NCBI GenBank assembly: GCA_963665545.2
Contig: CAXXKZ010000013.1
Location: forward strand, 372,001-436,000
Direction: 5' to 3'
DNA length: 64,000 nucleotides
DNA from: G963665545 sp963665545
GTDB taxonomy: Bacteria; Pseudomonadota; Gammaproteobacteria; Xanthomonadales; SZUA-36
The position numbers and the translations under genes are program-made. Shown here one piece after another: positions 7,431-16,458 of this stretch (position 1 is the stretch's first letter; each line of letters begins with the position of its first letter). Under the pieces are notes generated by a model. That model had not been told where the DNA came from, made no database searches, and was given only the letters and a program-made list of their open reading frames with translations.

Positions 7431-9407
7431 GTGTCTGAGTCTTCAACCCCACCTACTACCGGAACCCGTTTGCGCAATCATCGCTGGTTAACATCATTTT
7501 TCATGATGGTGGCCGTGAGCGTCCTCGGCCTGCAACAGTTGCCTGCCCAGGATGAGTCCCCGGAATACCAGGCACGGGCGGCGGCCGCGCTGGAGTATCT
7601 GGAAACGCGTGCGGCGCGCGAGGAGAAAATGTGGATTCCTATGCGCGACGGGGTGCGCCTGTCGGCGCTTATCCTGTTTCCAAAGGATCGGCCCCGGCAG
7701 AACCTGCCGACCGTGCTTTATCGCTCGCCCTACCTGATCAATCCGGGTGAAATAAACCGGTTCGCGACATGGAACCGCAGTTTCATTGAGAACGGCTACG
7801 CCATTGTCATTCAGAACGTCAGGGGAAGGTTCTTCTCGGAAGGGACTTATACCTACCTGGTCGGTTCCGGCGATGATGGATACGACACCGTTGATTGGAT
7901 AACCAAGCAGGAATGGTCCAACGGCAAGGTCGGCACCCTGGGTTGCTCGTCCACCGCCGAAGAGCAACACAAGCTCAACGCCATGCAGCACCCCGGCCTC
8001 GCAGCGACCGTACCGATGGGCTCGGGCGCGGGCATCGGCAGGTATGGGCCCTACAATGAGATGGGCAATTTTTATCGCGGCGGCGCGATTCAGCCGTTCT
8101 GGTATTCCTGGTACTACAGCTCTGGGTTCACCTATCGCCCCCAGTTTCCAGCCGACCTCGATCGCGAAACGATGATCCGCCTGGGCCGATACTGGAATAT
8201 AACGCCCCAAACCATCCCCGACTCCAACATCGACGAGTTGATCTGGTCGCTGCCGATCAACCAGGTCATGAACGTGATGGGCGCTGCCCCCAGCGACATG
8301 GACAACTTCACCAACTGGTTGCCCAACGATCCCCGCTGGGATAACGTCGATTTCGGCCACCAGGGTGATCGCTACGGCGCGCCGATGCTGATGATCAATT
8401 CCTGGTACGACATTTCGATGGGTCCCAACGCGGCGCTGTTCGAGCATCAGACCCAGCATGCGGCAAACGCCAACGCGCGCGACAACATGTTCATGGTCAT
8501 CGCCCCCACCAATCACTGCCAGCAGTCCAAGGTGGAGTCCGAACAAACCATCGTCGGCGCACGCGACATGGGCGATGCGCGTTTTGACTATGTCGCCATG
8601 GTGCAAGAATGGTTTGATCACTTTCTTAAAGGAATTGACAACGGCGTGACCGATCAGCCGAAGGTCCATTCGTATATGATGGGCGCCAACCAGTGGCGCA
8701 GCCATGACACATGGCCGCCAAAGGAATTGCAGTATGTTTCCTATTATCTGGAAAGCGGCGGCGGCGCTAACGGCAGGCTGGGAGATGGCCGCCTGTCCAC
8801 CTCCAAGCCCACCAACGAGCAAGGGGTCGGCGGCAGCGATACCTTCATTTACGATCCCCTGCGGCCAGTACCCTCCCTGGGCGGCAGCATCTGCTGTTTC
8901 AGCGAAGAATTCGTCGGTGGCGCATTCGACCAGAGCCAGATCGAAATGCGCAGCGACGTGCTGGTTTACACCACAGCCCCACTGGAAAAACCGGTGGAGA
9001 TTACCGGCCCAATCGCGGCAACGCTATACCTGTCTTCCGACGCCAAAGACACCGATCTGACCATCAAGCTGCTGGATGTTTACCCCGACGGCTCAGCTTA
9101 CAACCTGGATGAAAGCATACAGCGGGTGCGCTGGCGTGATGGCTGGGACAACCCGGTGTTCATGAAACCAGGCAAGGTCTACAAAGTCGACATCAGTCCG
9201 CTGGTCACCAGCAATGCTTTTGCAGCCGGGCACAGCATCAGGATCGAAATTTCCAGCAGCAATTTCCCGAGATTCGAACGGAACCTGAATACCGGCGGCA
9301 ACAATTTCGACGAGAGCGAAGGCGTGCTGGCGACCAACACCATCCATCATTCGTCAAAGCATCCTTCCCACATCATATTGCCGATTGTGTCCATGAATCA
9401 GAGGTAG
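7431..9407 (+). CDS. CocE/NonD family hydrolase (X-Pro dipeptidyl-peptidase S15-like), exported
   Basis: The 658-residue protein begins with a hydrophobic segment (about residues 18-38) followed by LPAQDE, which fits a signal peptide. The catalytic domain has WIPMRDGVRLSALILFPK (strand 1), NVRGRFFSEG, the nucleophile at Ser173 in TLGCSSTAEEQ, an Asp at 327 in WYDISMGPN, and a His at 362 in APTNHCQQ. This order matches the S15/CocE triad. The C-terminal half (about 440-650) is the jelly-roll domain of this family. Start: GTG with AAGGAG eight bases upstream. It likely cleaves an ester or amide outside the cytoplasm, and the substrate is unknown. Among the accessory genes between 5.8 and 13 kb it is the only one that looks intact. 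Confidence 0.85.
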   Translation: MSESSTPPTTGTRLRNHRWLTSFFMMVAVSVLGLQQLPAQDESPEYQARAAAALEYLETRAAREEKMWIPMRDGVRLSALILFPKDRPRQNLPTVLYRSPYLINPGEINRFATWNRSFIENGYAIVIQNVRGRFFSEGTYTYLVGSGDDGYDTVDWITKQEWSNGKVGTLGCSSTAEEQHKLNAMQHPGLAATVPMGSGAGIGRYGPYNEMGNFYRGGAIQPFWYSWYYSSGFTYRPQFPADLDRETMIRLGRYWNITPQTIPDSNIDELIWSLPINQVMNVMGAAPSDMDNFTNWLPNDPRWDNVDFGHQGDRYGAPMLMINSWYDISMGPNAALFEHQTQHAANANARDNMFMVIAPTNHCQQSKVESEQTIVGARDMGDARFDYVAMVQEWFDHFLKGIDNGVTDQPKVHSYMMGANQWRSHDTWPPKELQYVSYYLESGGGANGRLGDGRLSTSKPTNEQGVGGSDTFIYDPLRPVPSLGGSICCFSEEFVGGAFDQSQIEMRSDVLVYTTAPLEKPVEITGPIAATLYLSSDAKDTDLTIKLLDVYPDGSAYNLDESIQRVRWRDGWDNPVFMKPGKVYKVDISPLVTSNAFAAGHSIRIEISSSNFPRFERNLNTGGNNFDESEGVLATNTIHHSSKHPSHIILPIVSMNQR

Positions 9408-9434
9408 CTCTCAGGATCAAAAACCTGACCCCAG

Positions 9435-11471
9435 TTAGTAGTACAACACCTCCTCAGACCGTTTGTTGGCTTCCACGTCCTGGGGATAAAACCACATTCT
9501 CTTTCTTCCGAATGTGCTGTAAAGCTCAAGCTGATCATCGAAGTGCGCGCCCTTATTGCCGGCTGGATCAATAAAGGCGTTCTGTCCTGGCGGTGTGACT
9601 TCCCAGGCAATGATTCCGTCCTTTTTCATAATGACCATATTGTTTTCAGTGCCGCGGTTTTGTTGAATGGGTATGGACATCGCCAGATTTTCAGAGGTTT
9701 GTGGAATCCCCAGGAAGTTGTGGGTATTAAAGGACAGGCTGGCCGCAGCCAGCCGCCACGCCGTCATGGCGTCTCCCTGTTCGGCTTGCAGGGTTTGCAG
9801 GGCCTTGCTCAGTGATTGCGTGACCAGCAGGCCTGGAGATTGTCCGTTGAGCAGATCATAATCTCCGCCGCCGCCGAGTGCCTCGATGACTGCTTTCATG
9901 CCCACGGGTATGTTGCTGCTGGCCCCGGTCAGTGCCCCAGTCGCTGCATCAGGAGCCCCGTACCCCGGGTTGGCGAATTGGGGGTAGAGGTCACCGAGAT
10001 CGTCCGCCAGCACGGCCTCGATAAGGTTGCCCACAAATGATCTGAAAATTGGCGTGGCGGCGTGATCAAAAGCACCATCGCCATTGGCATCAACGGATTG
10101 TTGATTCCAATCCTGCAATATCTGCTTGGCAGCCTGTAAATCACCTTCGAAATCGTTTCCGGCCCAGATGCGGGCCGCAGCGTCGATGTACGGCAGCAAG
10201 TAGGGCGCCAGAAGATCGGCATGGGAACTGCTGGTGATAACGGCCCAGGCTTCATCCGGTGTAAATCTGATCTTTTTTGCCAATGTGTTTTGCAGGTTCT
10301 CAACCCGATGCGCCCCAGACCAACTGTACCAGTAGTGATCCGGATTCATCACACCCTGGCCTGGTTTGTTATTCCAGTTTGCAATGAAATCCGAAGATGG
10401 ATTCAACACGTGCGGATTGGCGAAATCGATGGCCAGGCGACCCTGCCAGTCCATGGCGCCGGCGCCGCTTGCCGGAAAGCGATTATCATGGCCCACCGCC
10501 CTCTGGGGATAGCGACCACCGTACATGTAGCCAATGTTCCCTTCGGTGTCGGCGAAATACATGTTGACGTTTATGGAGGATTTGTCGGCCTCGGATTTCC
10601 ATGCTTCAAAATCACTGGCCCAACTTGCATGAACCCAACTCAAAAGCTGCTCGATCTCGCGCCCATCCCAGCTTCGCCGGGCGTAGGCAATGCCGGCTGG
10701 TTCATCAAACTGATATACGGGGCCGTGGACGGAGCGATAAACGTCGAGTTGTATCGGCTCGGCATCGCGGACAAAAATGGTCTCGGTTCGATGCTCAAGG
10801 TCACGGTAGCTGCCTTTGTACTGGTACTGGCCGGCATCGGCAGGATTCAACTCTTCGGCAAAGATGTCAACGATGTCACCACCGCCCCAGGTGCTGCCCC
10901 AGGCGATGGATGCGTTATGGCCAAACATGACCATCGGATATGCGAAAGGGGCGTTGCCGACCACGTCAATGCCGGCGCCGTGCATGCCAAATGAATACAC
11001 GTAGGCCGGTGTGAACCAACCGAATTGCGGGCCATTGACCAGTATTGCATTGGCGCCCTTGACCTTGTTCTTTCCCAACACAAAACAATTGCTCATGCCG
11101 GAAATCACGGGTCCGGCAAATGCCCCGTGGAGGATTGCAGCCTCCCCCTGGTGAGAGGCATTGCCCACTTCGCCACGACCGGACGCCAACACATCCGGCA
11201 CAGGTGAAGACCAGTCTTCGCCTGGAATGGTGGTCGGTGCATTATCCGTATACCGCGGGTTGAGCAGGTTGAACAAATCTGTGCCGGACTGCTCGCCGTG
11301 CTGCGCGACCAGAGACTGATAGATTCGCACGTTGTCGATTTCGGTATTGAAGTCACCAAAGCGGTTGGCCATCGTGCCGACGAAGATCATTGCAACGTCG
11401 TATGCTGATCACTCTTGCGGTTCAAAACCGAATTCGATGAATTGTCTTGGCATCAGCTCATCCGGATCATA
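9435..11471 (-). pseudogene. Penicillin-acylase-type (S45) Ntn hydrolase, 5'-truncated with in-frame TGA
   Basis: The frame encodes most of an S45 acylase. The nucleophile that would start the beta chain after autoproteolysis is the Ser in GMSNCFVLG. It is followed by NGPQFGWFTPAYVYSFGMHG and GHNASIAWGSTWGG, as expected for the family. Only the end of the alpha chain survives. The segment DELMPRQFIEFGFEPQE is followed by a TGA at 11409-11411 where a Trp codon (TGG) would be expected, and then SAYDVAMIFVGTMANRF. Upstream of about 11471 the sequence becomes the DUF3604 gene, so the signal peptide and most of the alpha chain are gone. Original function was probably cleavage of acyl-homoserine lactones or other amides in the periplasm, by family analogy. 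Confidence 0.85.
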
Positions 11472-12973
11472 CGGTCATCTGACACCGCTACGTCATAGAT
11501 GCGCTCCTGTGTCTTGCCGTCCCTGCCAATCCAGCCCTTGATGATCTGGATACGATCGATGTTCGCACCAATCGGATCCTTGAGTGCGCCTATCAGGAAG
11601 GTGGGCGATCGGCCATTTGGTGCCTGGTGCAGATCGCCGCCCATCGGAACGCCTTTGCTATAACCGATCTGCGCCGGCATGCGGTTGGTTGCGTCATCCG
11701 GATCGAAGTCGAACCCACCGAAGAAGCGGACGATCATCCGCGTGCCAGTGGTCGCGTAGGTCTCCTTGCGATGCATCGCGTCAAAAATCGCCTCTCTGGT
11801 GTTGTCTGTCGCCCAAACGGCTGCACGACCCGAGGCGCTCACCTCCCAGTCCATGTACGCCAGTCCGGTTTTCGAGACTTCACCGCTCAGGAAGGCGTTA
11901 GTCAATCGCTCTGCGCTGGGCTCCGCCGTCGCCATTTTGCCGAAGAAGTTGTCATCGTCCGCCGAGGAGAGAGCCGTGTGCGTGTCGGTCGAACCGACCA
12001 TGCCGAACTTGTACGGGCTCGTCCCGAATTTTTGCTCCAGCGTCAGACCATTCTTTAGCGCCTCACGGGCATATTCGTACTGAAGCATCTCCGGCTTTTT
12101 GGCGACGCTGAGGTCGAGGTTGCCTTTGTCCCAGAGCTCGAAGTCGGCGAACTCGTCAGTGGGCGAGAGGGAGGGATGAGCCTCCCCCGTTCCCTACGTC
12201 TGCGTCACCTCGATGAGCCGCTCCCATCGCGCGCGCTGCTCAACGTAATCGCAATTGAGCTTCTTACCGAAGGCCTCGATCATCGGGAACATCAGACCGT
12301 TGCTCAGGTTGCCGTTGCGGTGGAGGTTGTTGCCTTGGAACGACGCGGACCACTCGTAGCCGATGAACGCGGTGAAGCGGCCCGGGTCGTTGTATTGCTC
12401 CGCCGCAGCAATGTTGGCTTCCCACGTGCGCCTGAAGCCTCGCGTGCCGGGGTTGTACATCAGTTCCTTCGGGTAGGTTCCCTGGAATAAGGCGAAGAAG
12501 GCTTCTATTCCGACGTCCGCACCCCTGCCCGCCTTGACCATGTCATACCACTTGCGACCCGTCCGGTTCGCGAGAATAGATTGCTTGCCAGCCATGAGGT
12601 CGGGGAAGAAACCCATGTTGTCCGAGTGATCGGTCACTACCAGAAAGTCGAGCGGCCGCGATAGCTTCACCCGCTGCCCGCTGTTGGAAGTGACCTCGTC
12701 GCCGCGGGCGAACCGATAGGCGTCGCCTGGACCGAGCGTCGTGCCGAAGGCACCCGCGTCGAACGAAGCCGACGTGTGCACATGGGTGTCGCCAAAGAGC
12801 GGTCTCGTCGGGAAATCCCTTCCCGCGTAGGGCGAGTAACCGGGCTTCTTATTCGCCAGTCTCTCCAAGGCCGCGGGGTCGGGGAGTCCCGAGTCCTGTG
12901 CACTCACAGGCAGCGTAAGAACAACCGCCAAACATGCCGCAACGGCAGATTTGCGAACGATCAAGATTCTCAT
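11453..12973 (-). pseudogene. DUF3604 metallohydrolase-like protein with in-frame TAG and lost 3' end
   Basis: The gene starts with a signal peptide (VAACLAVVLTLPVSAQ). It continues with the PHP-like metal-site segments FGDTHVHTSASFDAG and VVTDHSDNMGF, then FIGYEWSAS, all typical of DUF3604. A TAG at 12194-12196 sits between EVTQT and GTGEAHPSLSPTDEFAD, where family members read straight through. The frame then continues through FADFELWDKGNLDLS, MLQYEYAREALK and GSTDTHTALSS. Homology stops near RIYDVAVSDDR at about 11471. The usual C-terminal part (about 100 residues) is missing, and the frame runs into penicillin-acylase DNA before ending at 11453. It is therefore nonsense-mutated and 3'-deleted. 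Confidence 0.87.
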
Positions 12974-13055
12974 GGCAGTGTCCAGTCAGTCATATTGTTT
13001 CCTTACCCGCAACGCATCGTCGGTAAAACCTGTCGGTCGCATAGTATTTCCAGAT

Positions 13056-13730
13056 TCAGATTTCAACCACGCCGGTTGAAGTGGCCATCAACACAACATC
13101 AGCGGGCCGGAGTGCGAAAAGACCACAGGTGACAACGCCTGCCAGGTTATTGATCCGTTGTTCCATGGCGGCGGGATCGACCAGGTCGAGGTTGTGTACG
13201 TCGAGGATGGCATTGCCGTTATCGGTGACGAAGTTTTCACGCAATTCGGGTTGCCCGCCCAGCGCCACCAGCTGGCGGGCCACATAGCTGCGGGCCATCG
13301 GGATGACTTCAATCGGCAGCGGAAATTTGCCCAACACGCCGACCTTCTTGCTCTGGTCCACAATGCAGACAAATTTGCGGCTGGCCGCAGTGACAATTTT
13401 TTCCCGCGTTAGCGCGCCGCCGCCGCCTTTGATCAACCGGCGGTGCGAATCGAACTCGTCTGCGCCGTCAATATAAAGATCCAGGGTACCGGCCAGATTG
13501 AGCTCGCGCACCCGGATGCCGCCAGCTTCAAGCAAATTGGTGGTGGCTTGAGACGACGAAACCGCTGCCTCAATATGAATGCCAGCCTCCAGCAGGGCCT
13601 CGATGAAGCAATTGACGGTACTGCCGGTTCCGACCCCCAACACGCTATCCGCCCTGACCCAGGCGACGGCGGCTCTGGCGACCACCATTTTTTGCTCATC
13701 TTGCGATTGCGTCAACGAGAGTTTATTCAA
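13056..13730 (-). CDS. rpiA: Ribose-5-phosphate isomerase A
   Basis: The 224-residue protein, normal length for RpiA, interconverts ribose-5-phosphate and ribulose-5-phosphate in the cytosol. The phosphate-binding GVGTGSTVNCF (about residues 34-44), the catalytic-Asp segment IDGADEFD (about 85-92) and the Lys-containing KGGGGALTREK (about 98-108) are all present, as is the C-terminal VTCGLFALRPADVVL. It overlaps the end of the EVE gene by 8 bases, so the two are translationally coupled in the fau-EVE-rpiA run. Nothing looks damaged. Confidence 0.97.
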   Translation of the reverse strand: MNKLSLTQSQDEQKMVVARAAVAWVRADSVLGVGTGSTVNCFIEALLEAGIHIEAAVSSSQATTNLLEAGGIRVRELNLAGTLDLYIDGADEFDSHRRLIKGGGGALTREKIVTAASRKFVCIVDQSKKVGVLGKFPLPIEVIPMARSYVARQLVALGGQPELRENFVTDNGNAILDVHNLDLVDPAAMEQRINNLAGVVTCGLFALRPADVVLMATSTGVVEI

Positions 13731-14184
13731 GCGAAAGGACCGTGTCCCAGTGGGCCTTTTCCACCGGCATCACGGACAGCCGGTTGCCTCGAGCGATCAG
13801 GCGGAAGCCCGCCAACTCTTCGGCGTGCTCCTTCAATTCCCTGAGGCTGAGCAGACGCTTGGTATGGCGCTCGTATTGAACGTCGACCATCATCCAGCGA
13901 GGGTTGTCCGGGTCACTCTTGGCATCGAAATGCTTATCGTTGGCGTCGAATGCAGTGTGGTCAGGGTATGCCTCAGAGGCGACGCGCGCGAGACCGACGA
14001 TGCCCGGCGTTTCGCAATTGGAATGATAGAACAGCACCGGGTCGCCAATGCGCATATCATCGCGCATGAAACTGCGTGCCTGGTAGTTGCGAACGCCGTC
14101 CCAATGTTCGGTCTGCTGCGGGGCGTTCTTGAGATCATCGATGCTGAATTCGTTGGGTTCGCTCTTGATAAGCCAGTATTTCAC
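13723..14184 (-). CDS. EVE domain protein
   Basis: The protein is almost entirely one EVE domain. It opens with KYWLIKSEPNEFSIDDL, then WDGVRNYQARSFMR and GDPVLFYHSN, and later RWMMVDVQYER. EVE domains of this type (related to thymocyte nuclear protein 1) are built like PUA/YTH folds and are thought to bind modified bases. The role in this core gammaproteobacterial location is not known. The chosen GTG at 14184 has AGGAG seven bases upstream and starts directly at the conserved KYWL. An in-frame ATG at 14205 that overlaps the stop of fau is the alternative start. Confidence 0.9.
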   Translation of the reverse strand: MKYWLIKSEPNEFSIDDLKNAPQQTEHWDGVRNYQARSFMRDDMRIGDPVLFYHSNCETPGIVGLARVASEAYPDHTAFDANDKHFDAKSDPDNPRWMMVDVQYERHTKRLLSLRELKEHAEELAGFRLIARGNRLSVMPVEKAHWDTVLSLE

Positions 14185-14201
14185 CTCGAGGCTCCTGTTG
14201 G

Positions 14202-14819
14202 TCAATGGTTTCGGATGGGCGCTGCGTCCCGAATAAAGCTCAATCTGCCATTTTCGGTAATGATGTCGTCGAGCGGCTGATCCCAGGGTTCCAGGGGAAT
14301 ATCCTGCGTCTCCTGGCAGCCATATGCAATGCCTGTTCGCCTCGGCCTGGTTCCTGGTGCAACGGTTGCCAGAACGCGGTCATAGAATCCCGAGCCCATG
14401 CCGAGTCGATCGCCCTGCGCACTCCAGCCGACCAGGGGGACAAAGATCTGGTCCAATTGGCCAATCTCCACGACCTCGCCGGATCGGGGTTCGGCAATGC
14501 CGAAACTATTTTCCGTCATGAGCGCGCTCGGCGTCCAGTGTTGGAAGATCAGCTCATTGTGATTATTGCCCTGTACGACCGGTAGCATGACCACAATTCC
14601 TGCTTGATCCATTTGGGTCAATGCAGGCAGCAGATCCGGTTCACAGTCGAAGGCCCAGAATGCTGCCATGCGATTGGGACTTGAGACCCTGGCCCATTCG
14701 AGCACCGCGCTGTTGATCGCCCCGTCGAAAGCGGTCCGCTGTGCCGCCGTCAGGTCACGCCGGGAGGCACGGAGTTGGCTTCGCAGGGCAGATTTTTGAG
14801 CGCGAATAATACTGCTCAA
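14202..14819 (-). CDS. fau: 5-formyltetrahydrofolate cyclo-ligase
   Basis: The 205-residue protein matches the family in length. The nucleotide/folate signature appears as RLGMGSGFYDRVLA (about residues 138-151), with the basic N-terminal AQKSALRSQLRASRR and a C-terminal IAYGCQETQDIPLEPWDQPLD. It converts 5-formyl-THF to 5,10-methenyl-THF with ATP. In gammaproteobacteria this gene (also called ygfA) lies just downstream of 6S RNA and is often cotranscribed with it. The same order is kept here: zapA, 6S RNA, fau, all on the minus strand. Confidence 0.95.
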   Translation of the reverse strand: MSSIIRAQKSALRSQLRASRRDLTAAQRTAFDGAINSAVLEWARVSSPNRMAAFWAFDCEPDLLPALTQMDQAGIVVMLPVVQGNNHNELIFQHWTPSALMTENSFGIAEPRSGEVVEIGQLDQIFVPLVGWSAQGDRLGMGSGFYDRVLATVAPGTRPRRTGIAYGCQETQDIPLEPWDQPLDDIITENGRLSFIRDAAPIRNH

Positions 14820-14844
14820 GGGTCAGATTCCATCCAGGACATGA

Positions 14845-15029
14845 AGGACCCCCCACAATGCCGCTGTGGCCCGGAGACCTTGAACCGAAGGCTCAGGTGG
14901 GACGGCTAACTGGGCATCAGGCTTTTCGCTTGCAGCGAACATGCACACCAGCACCAGGTTTGCCACCCCGAGGTCATATATTAGGGACAAGGTATTTGTC
15001 GGTCCCACTGGCAAACACCGCAGGGGGTC
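14845..15029 (-). ncRNA. ssrS: 6S RNA
   Basis: This stretch lies exactly where 6S RNA sits in gammaproteobacteria, between zapA and fau. Read on the minus strand it begins near GGAGACCCCCTGCGGTGTTT and ends near GGCATTGTGGGGGGTCC, which pair to form the closing stem. The interior carries GCATGTTCGC, AAGCCTGATG and CCTTCGGTTCAAGG, close to the E. coli 6S segments AAGCCTTAAAACTG and CCTTGAACCAAGGGTTCAAGG. It folds into a long hairpin with a central bubble that mimics an open promoter and traps sigma-70 RNA polymerase in stationary phase. The ends are estimated to within about 5 bases. Confidence 0.88.
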
Positions 15030-15035
15030 TCCTTT

Positions 15036-15041
15036 ATTCTA
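15036..15041 (-). promoter_or_regulatory. -10 element of the 6S RNA promoter
   Basis: TAGAAT on the minus strand is followed after six bases by the proposed 6S 5' end near 15029. No convincing -35 box is visible at the usual distance. Confidence 0.5.
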
Positions 15042-15141
15042 GTTCATTAGAAGATTTGGCGCACCCCATGGTGCCCACGGGAGTGCGATGCGCGAATTGG
15101 AGCCAGCGGCGATCAGTCCGTCCGGGACGCTCCGGGGCGGC

Positions 15142-15450
15142 TCACTTTGCGGGTGAATCCCCCATCGCTTCATCGAGTTGATCGGCCAGCAGTTTGATTT
15201 TGCTATCGATCTTTTCCTGTCGTAACTCATTGTTGCGGCGCATTTTCAGCACCTCATCGCTGAGATTGAGCGCCACCTGCAAGGCAATGCGTTCCAGCGA
15301 CAGCAATCGACCGGATTCCTTGATCTCTATCATTCGCTCGTCCAGAGATCGGGCGGCGGTGACGAGATCCTCACGATCTTCAGGCGTGCACGCAAATTGA
15401 TATTTGCGTTCAAGTATCGTGACGGTAACGGGTTCAGCGGAATCGCTCAT
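15142..15450 (-). CDS. zapA: Cell division protein ZapA
   Basis: The 102-residue protein matches ZapA in length and layout. It has an N-terminal beta-strand domain (PVTVTILERKYQFACTPED) with the conserved LVTAARSLDERM helix, then a C-terminal coiled coil (about residues 50-95, LSLERIALQVALNLSDEV onward). ZapA tetramers cross-link FtsZ filaments at mid-cell. It is the first gene of the zapA-ssrS-fau block and is preceded 54 bases upstream by a small coiled-coil gene that is usually its neighbour. Confidence 0.95.
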   Translation of the reverse strand: MSDSAEPVTVTILERKYQFACTPEDREDLVTAARSLDERMIEIKESGRLLSLERIALQVALNLSDEVLKMRRNNELRQEKIDSKIKLLADQLDEAMGDSPAK

Positions 15451-15504
15451 TTTTGCTCCGAGGTGACCAGGTGTCGGCCTGGGCTGTTCAGGGTTCCGTA
15501 GCTG

Positions 15505-15723
15505 TTAGTGCTCGAGGGCCTTCAATCTGTGGATCATGGCTTCGACCTTCATCCGGGCCTCTTCGTTCTTGGCAACCAGAGACGCCCTTTCGGCGACCAG
15601 AGACGCCTGGCGGACCTGCAGGGAGCCGTTTTCTTCCTTTAATTTTTGGCACTGGGTCAACAGGCTTTTCAGTTGCAGCTCAAGCCGCTCCAGATCTTTT
15701 CCGGTTTGTTCTAATGAATCCAT
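15505..15723 (-). CDS. Small coiled-coil protein, ZapB-like (TIGR02449 type)
   Basis: The 72-residue protein is nearly all heptad-rich helix: LERLELQLKSLLTQCQKLKEENGSL and a duplicated ASLVAERASLVAKNEEA stretch, ending RLKALEH. Small coiled-coil proteins of this kind are encoded directly upstream of zapA in many gammaproteobacteria and are annotated as TIGR02449 or ZapB-like. A part in the division ring is likely from context only. The frame is open from 15771, but MDSLEQ at 15723 is the start that fits family members. No clear ribosome binding site is seen at either position. Confidence 0.75.
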   Translation of the reverse strand: MDSLEQTGKDLERLELQLKSLLTQCQKLKEENGSLQVRQASLVAERASLVAKNEEARMKVEAMIHRLKALEH

Positions 15724-15855
15724 GGGATAACTATAGATGGCCTCATCAGACGGGTCAATTCGGCATGTCATCAGGCGCCGCGGCTTAATCGCCGTGGACG
15801 GATGGCGCTTTTCGGTTGCGATTCGGCGATAATAAGTGGCTGTTGGAGATATCGT

Positions 15856-16407
15856 ATGGATGCACCTGATCTACCTGATTTTCAGACTGTGTTGAACCTT
15901 GGACGGGGACTGCTGGATATGGTCGAACTGGCAGAGTGCCATGGCATTGCCTGCGGCCTGATCTGCAGCCGCGGCGAGCCGACCGCCAACGATTTCTTGA
16001 GCCAACTGCAGAAGCTGGAAATGGTGACTGAACCCGGCGAACACCTCAGCCGAGGGTTGGCCAGCGTATTTGAGAGTTCCGTGGTGCAGCTGCGTGACGA
16101 AGAATTCGGGTTCCGTCTGTGGCTGCCTGACGATGATCAGTCACTTGACGACCGTACCGTGTCGCTGGCTCAATGGTGTACCGGGCTGCTGGCCGGACTG
16201 GGCAGCGGTCAAATGCAAACACTCTCGGAGGAAGCCAGCGAAGCTCTGGAAGACCTGAGGCAGATCGCCACAGCAGGAATTTCTGCCGAAGGAGACGGCG
16301 AAGAGGACGAAGTAGCCTATGTGGAAATCGTAGAATATGTGCGTGTCGTCACCATGATGCTGCGAGAAGATTTAAGGGGCCCGGGCGAACATGACTTCAT
16401 TCATTGA
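15856..16407 (+). CDS. ygfB: UPF0149 family protein YgfB
   Basis: The 183-residue acidic, mostly helical protein matches UPF0149 (YgfB/YecA). It has the early LAECHGIACGLICSRG segment, a central QWCTGLLAGLG (about residues 103-113), and the C-terminal EYVRVVTMMLREDL. GGAGAT lies just upstream of the ATG at 15856, favouring it over an in-frame start at 15802. YgfB is known in Pseudomonas to influence peptidoglycan-recycling regulators, and its role here is unknown. It heads the ygfB-pepP-ubiH-ubiI series found in many gammaproteobacteria. Confidence 0.92.
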   Translation: MDAPDLPDFQTVLNLGRGLLDMVELAECHGIACGLICSRGEPTANDFLSQLQKLEMVTEPGEHLSRGLASVFESSVVQLRDEEFGFRLWLPDDDQSLDDRTVSLAQWCTGLLAGLGSGQMQTLSEEASEALEDLRQIATAGISAEGDGEEDEVAYVEIVEYVRVVTMMLREDLRGPGEHDFIH

Positions 16408-16458
16408 GCAGGCGAACGAGACTTGCTTTGTTGGTAGAGGCTCAATACGGAGTGCTGG

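Noticed and set aside
7494..8822. A 442-codon open frame antisense to the CocE hydrolase, and similar long antisense frames opposite cysJ, cysK and penicillin acylase.
   Set aside because: They are shadows of GC-rich coding sequence. The sense strands have clear family motifs and the antisense products show none.
14823..15014. A 63-codon open frame on the minus strand between zapA and fau.
   Set aside because: It lies within the 6S RNA gene and has no protein features.
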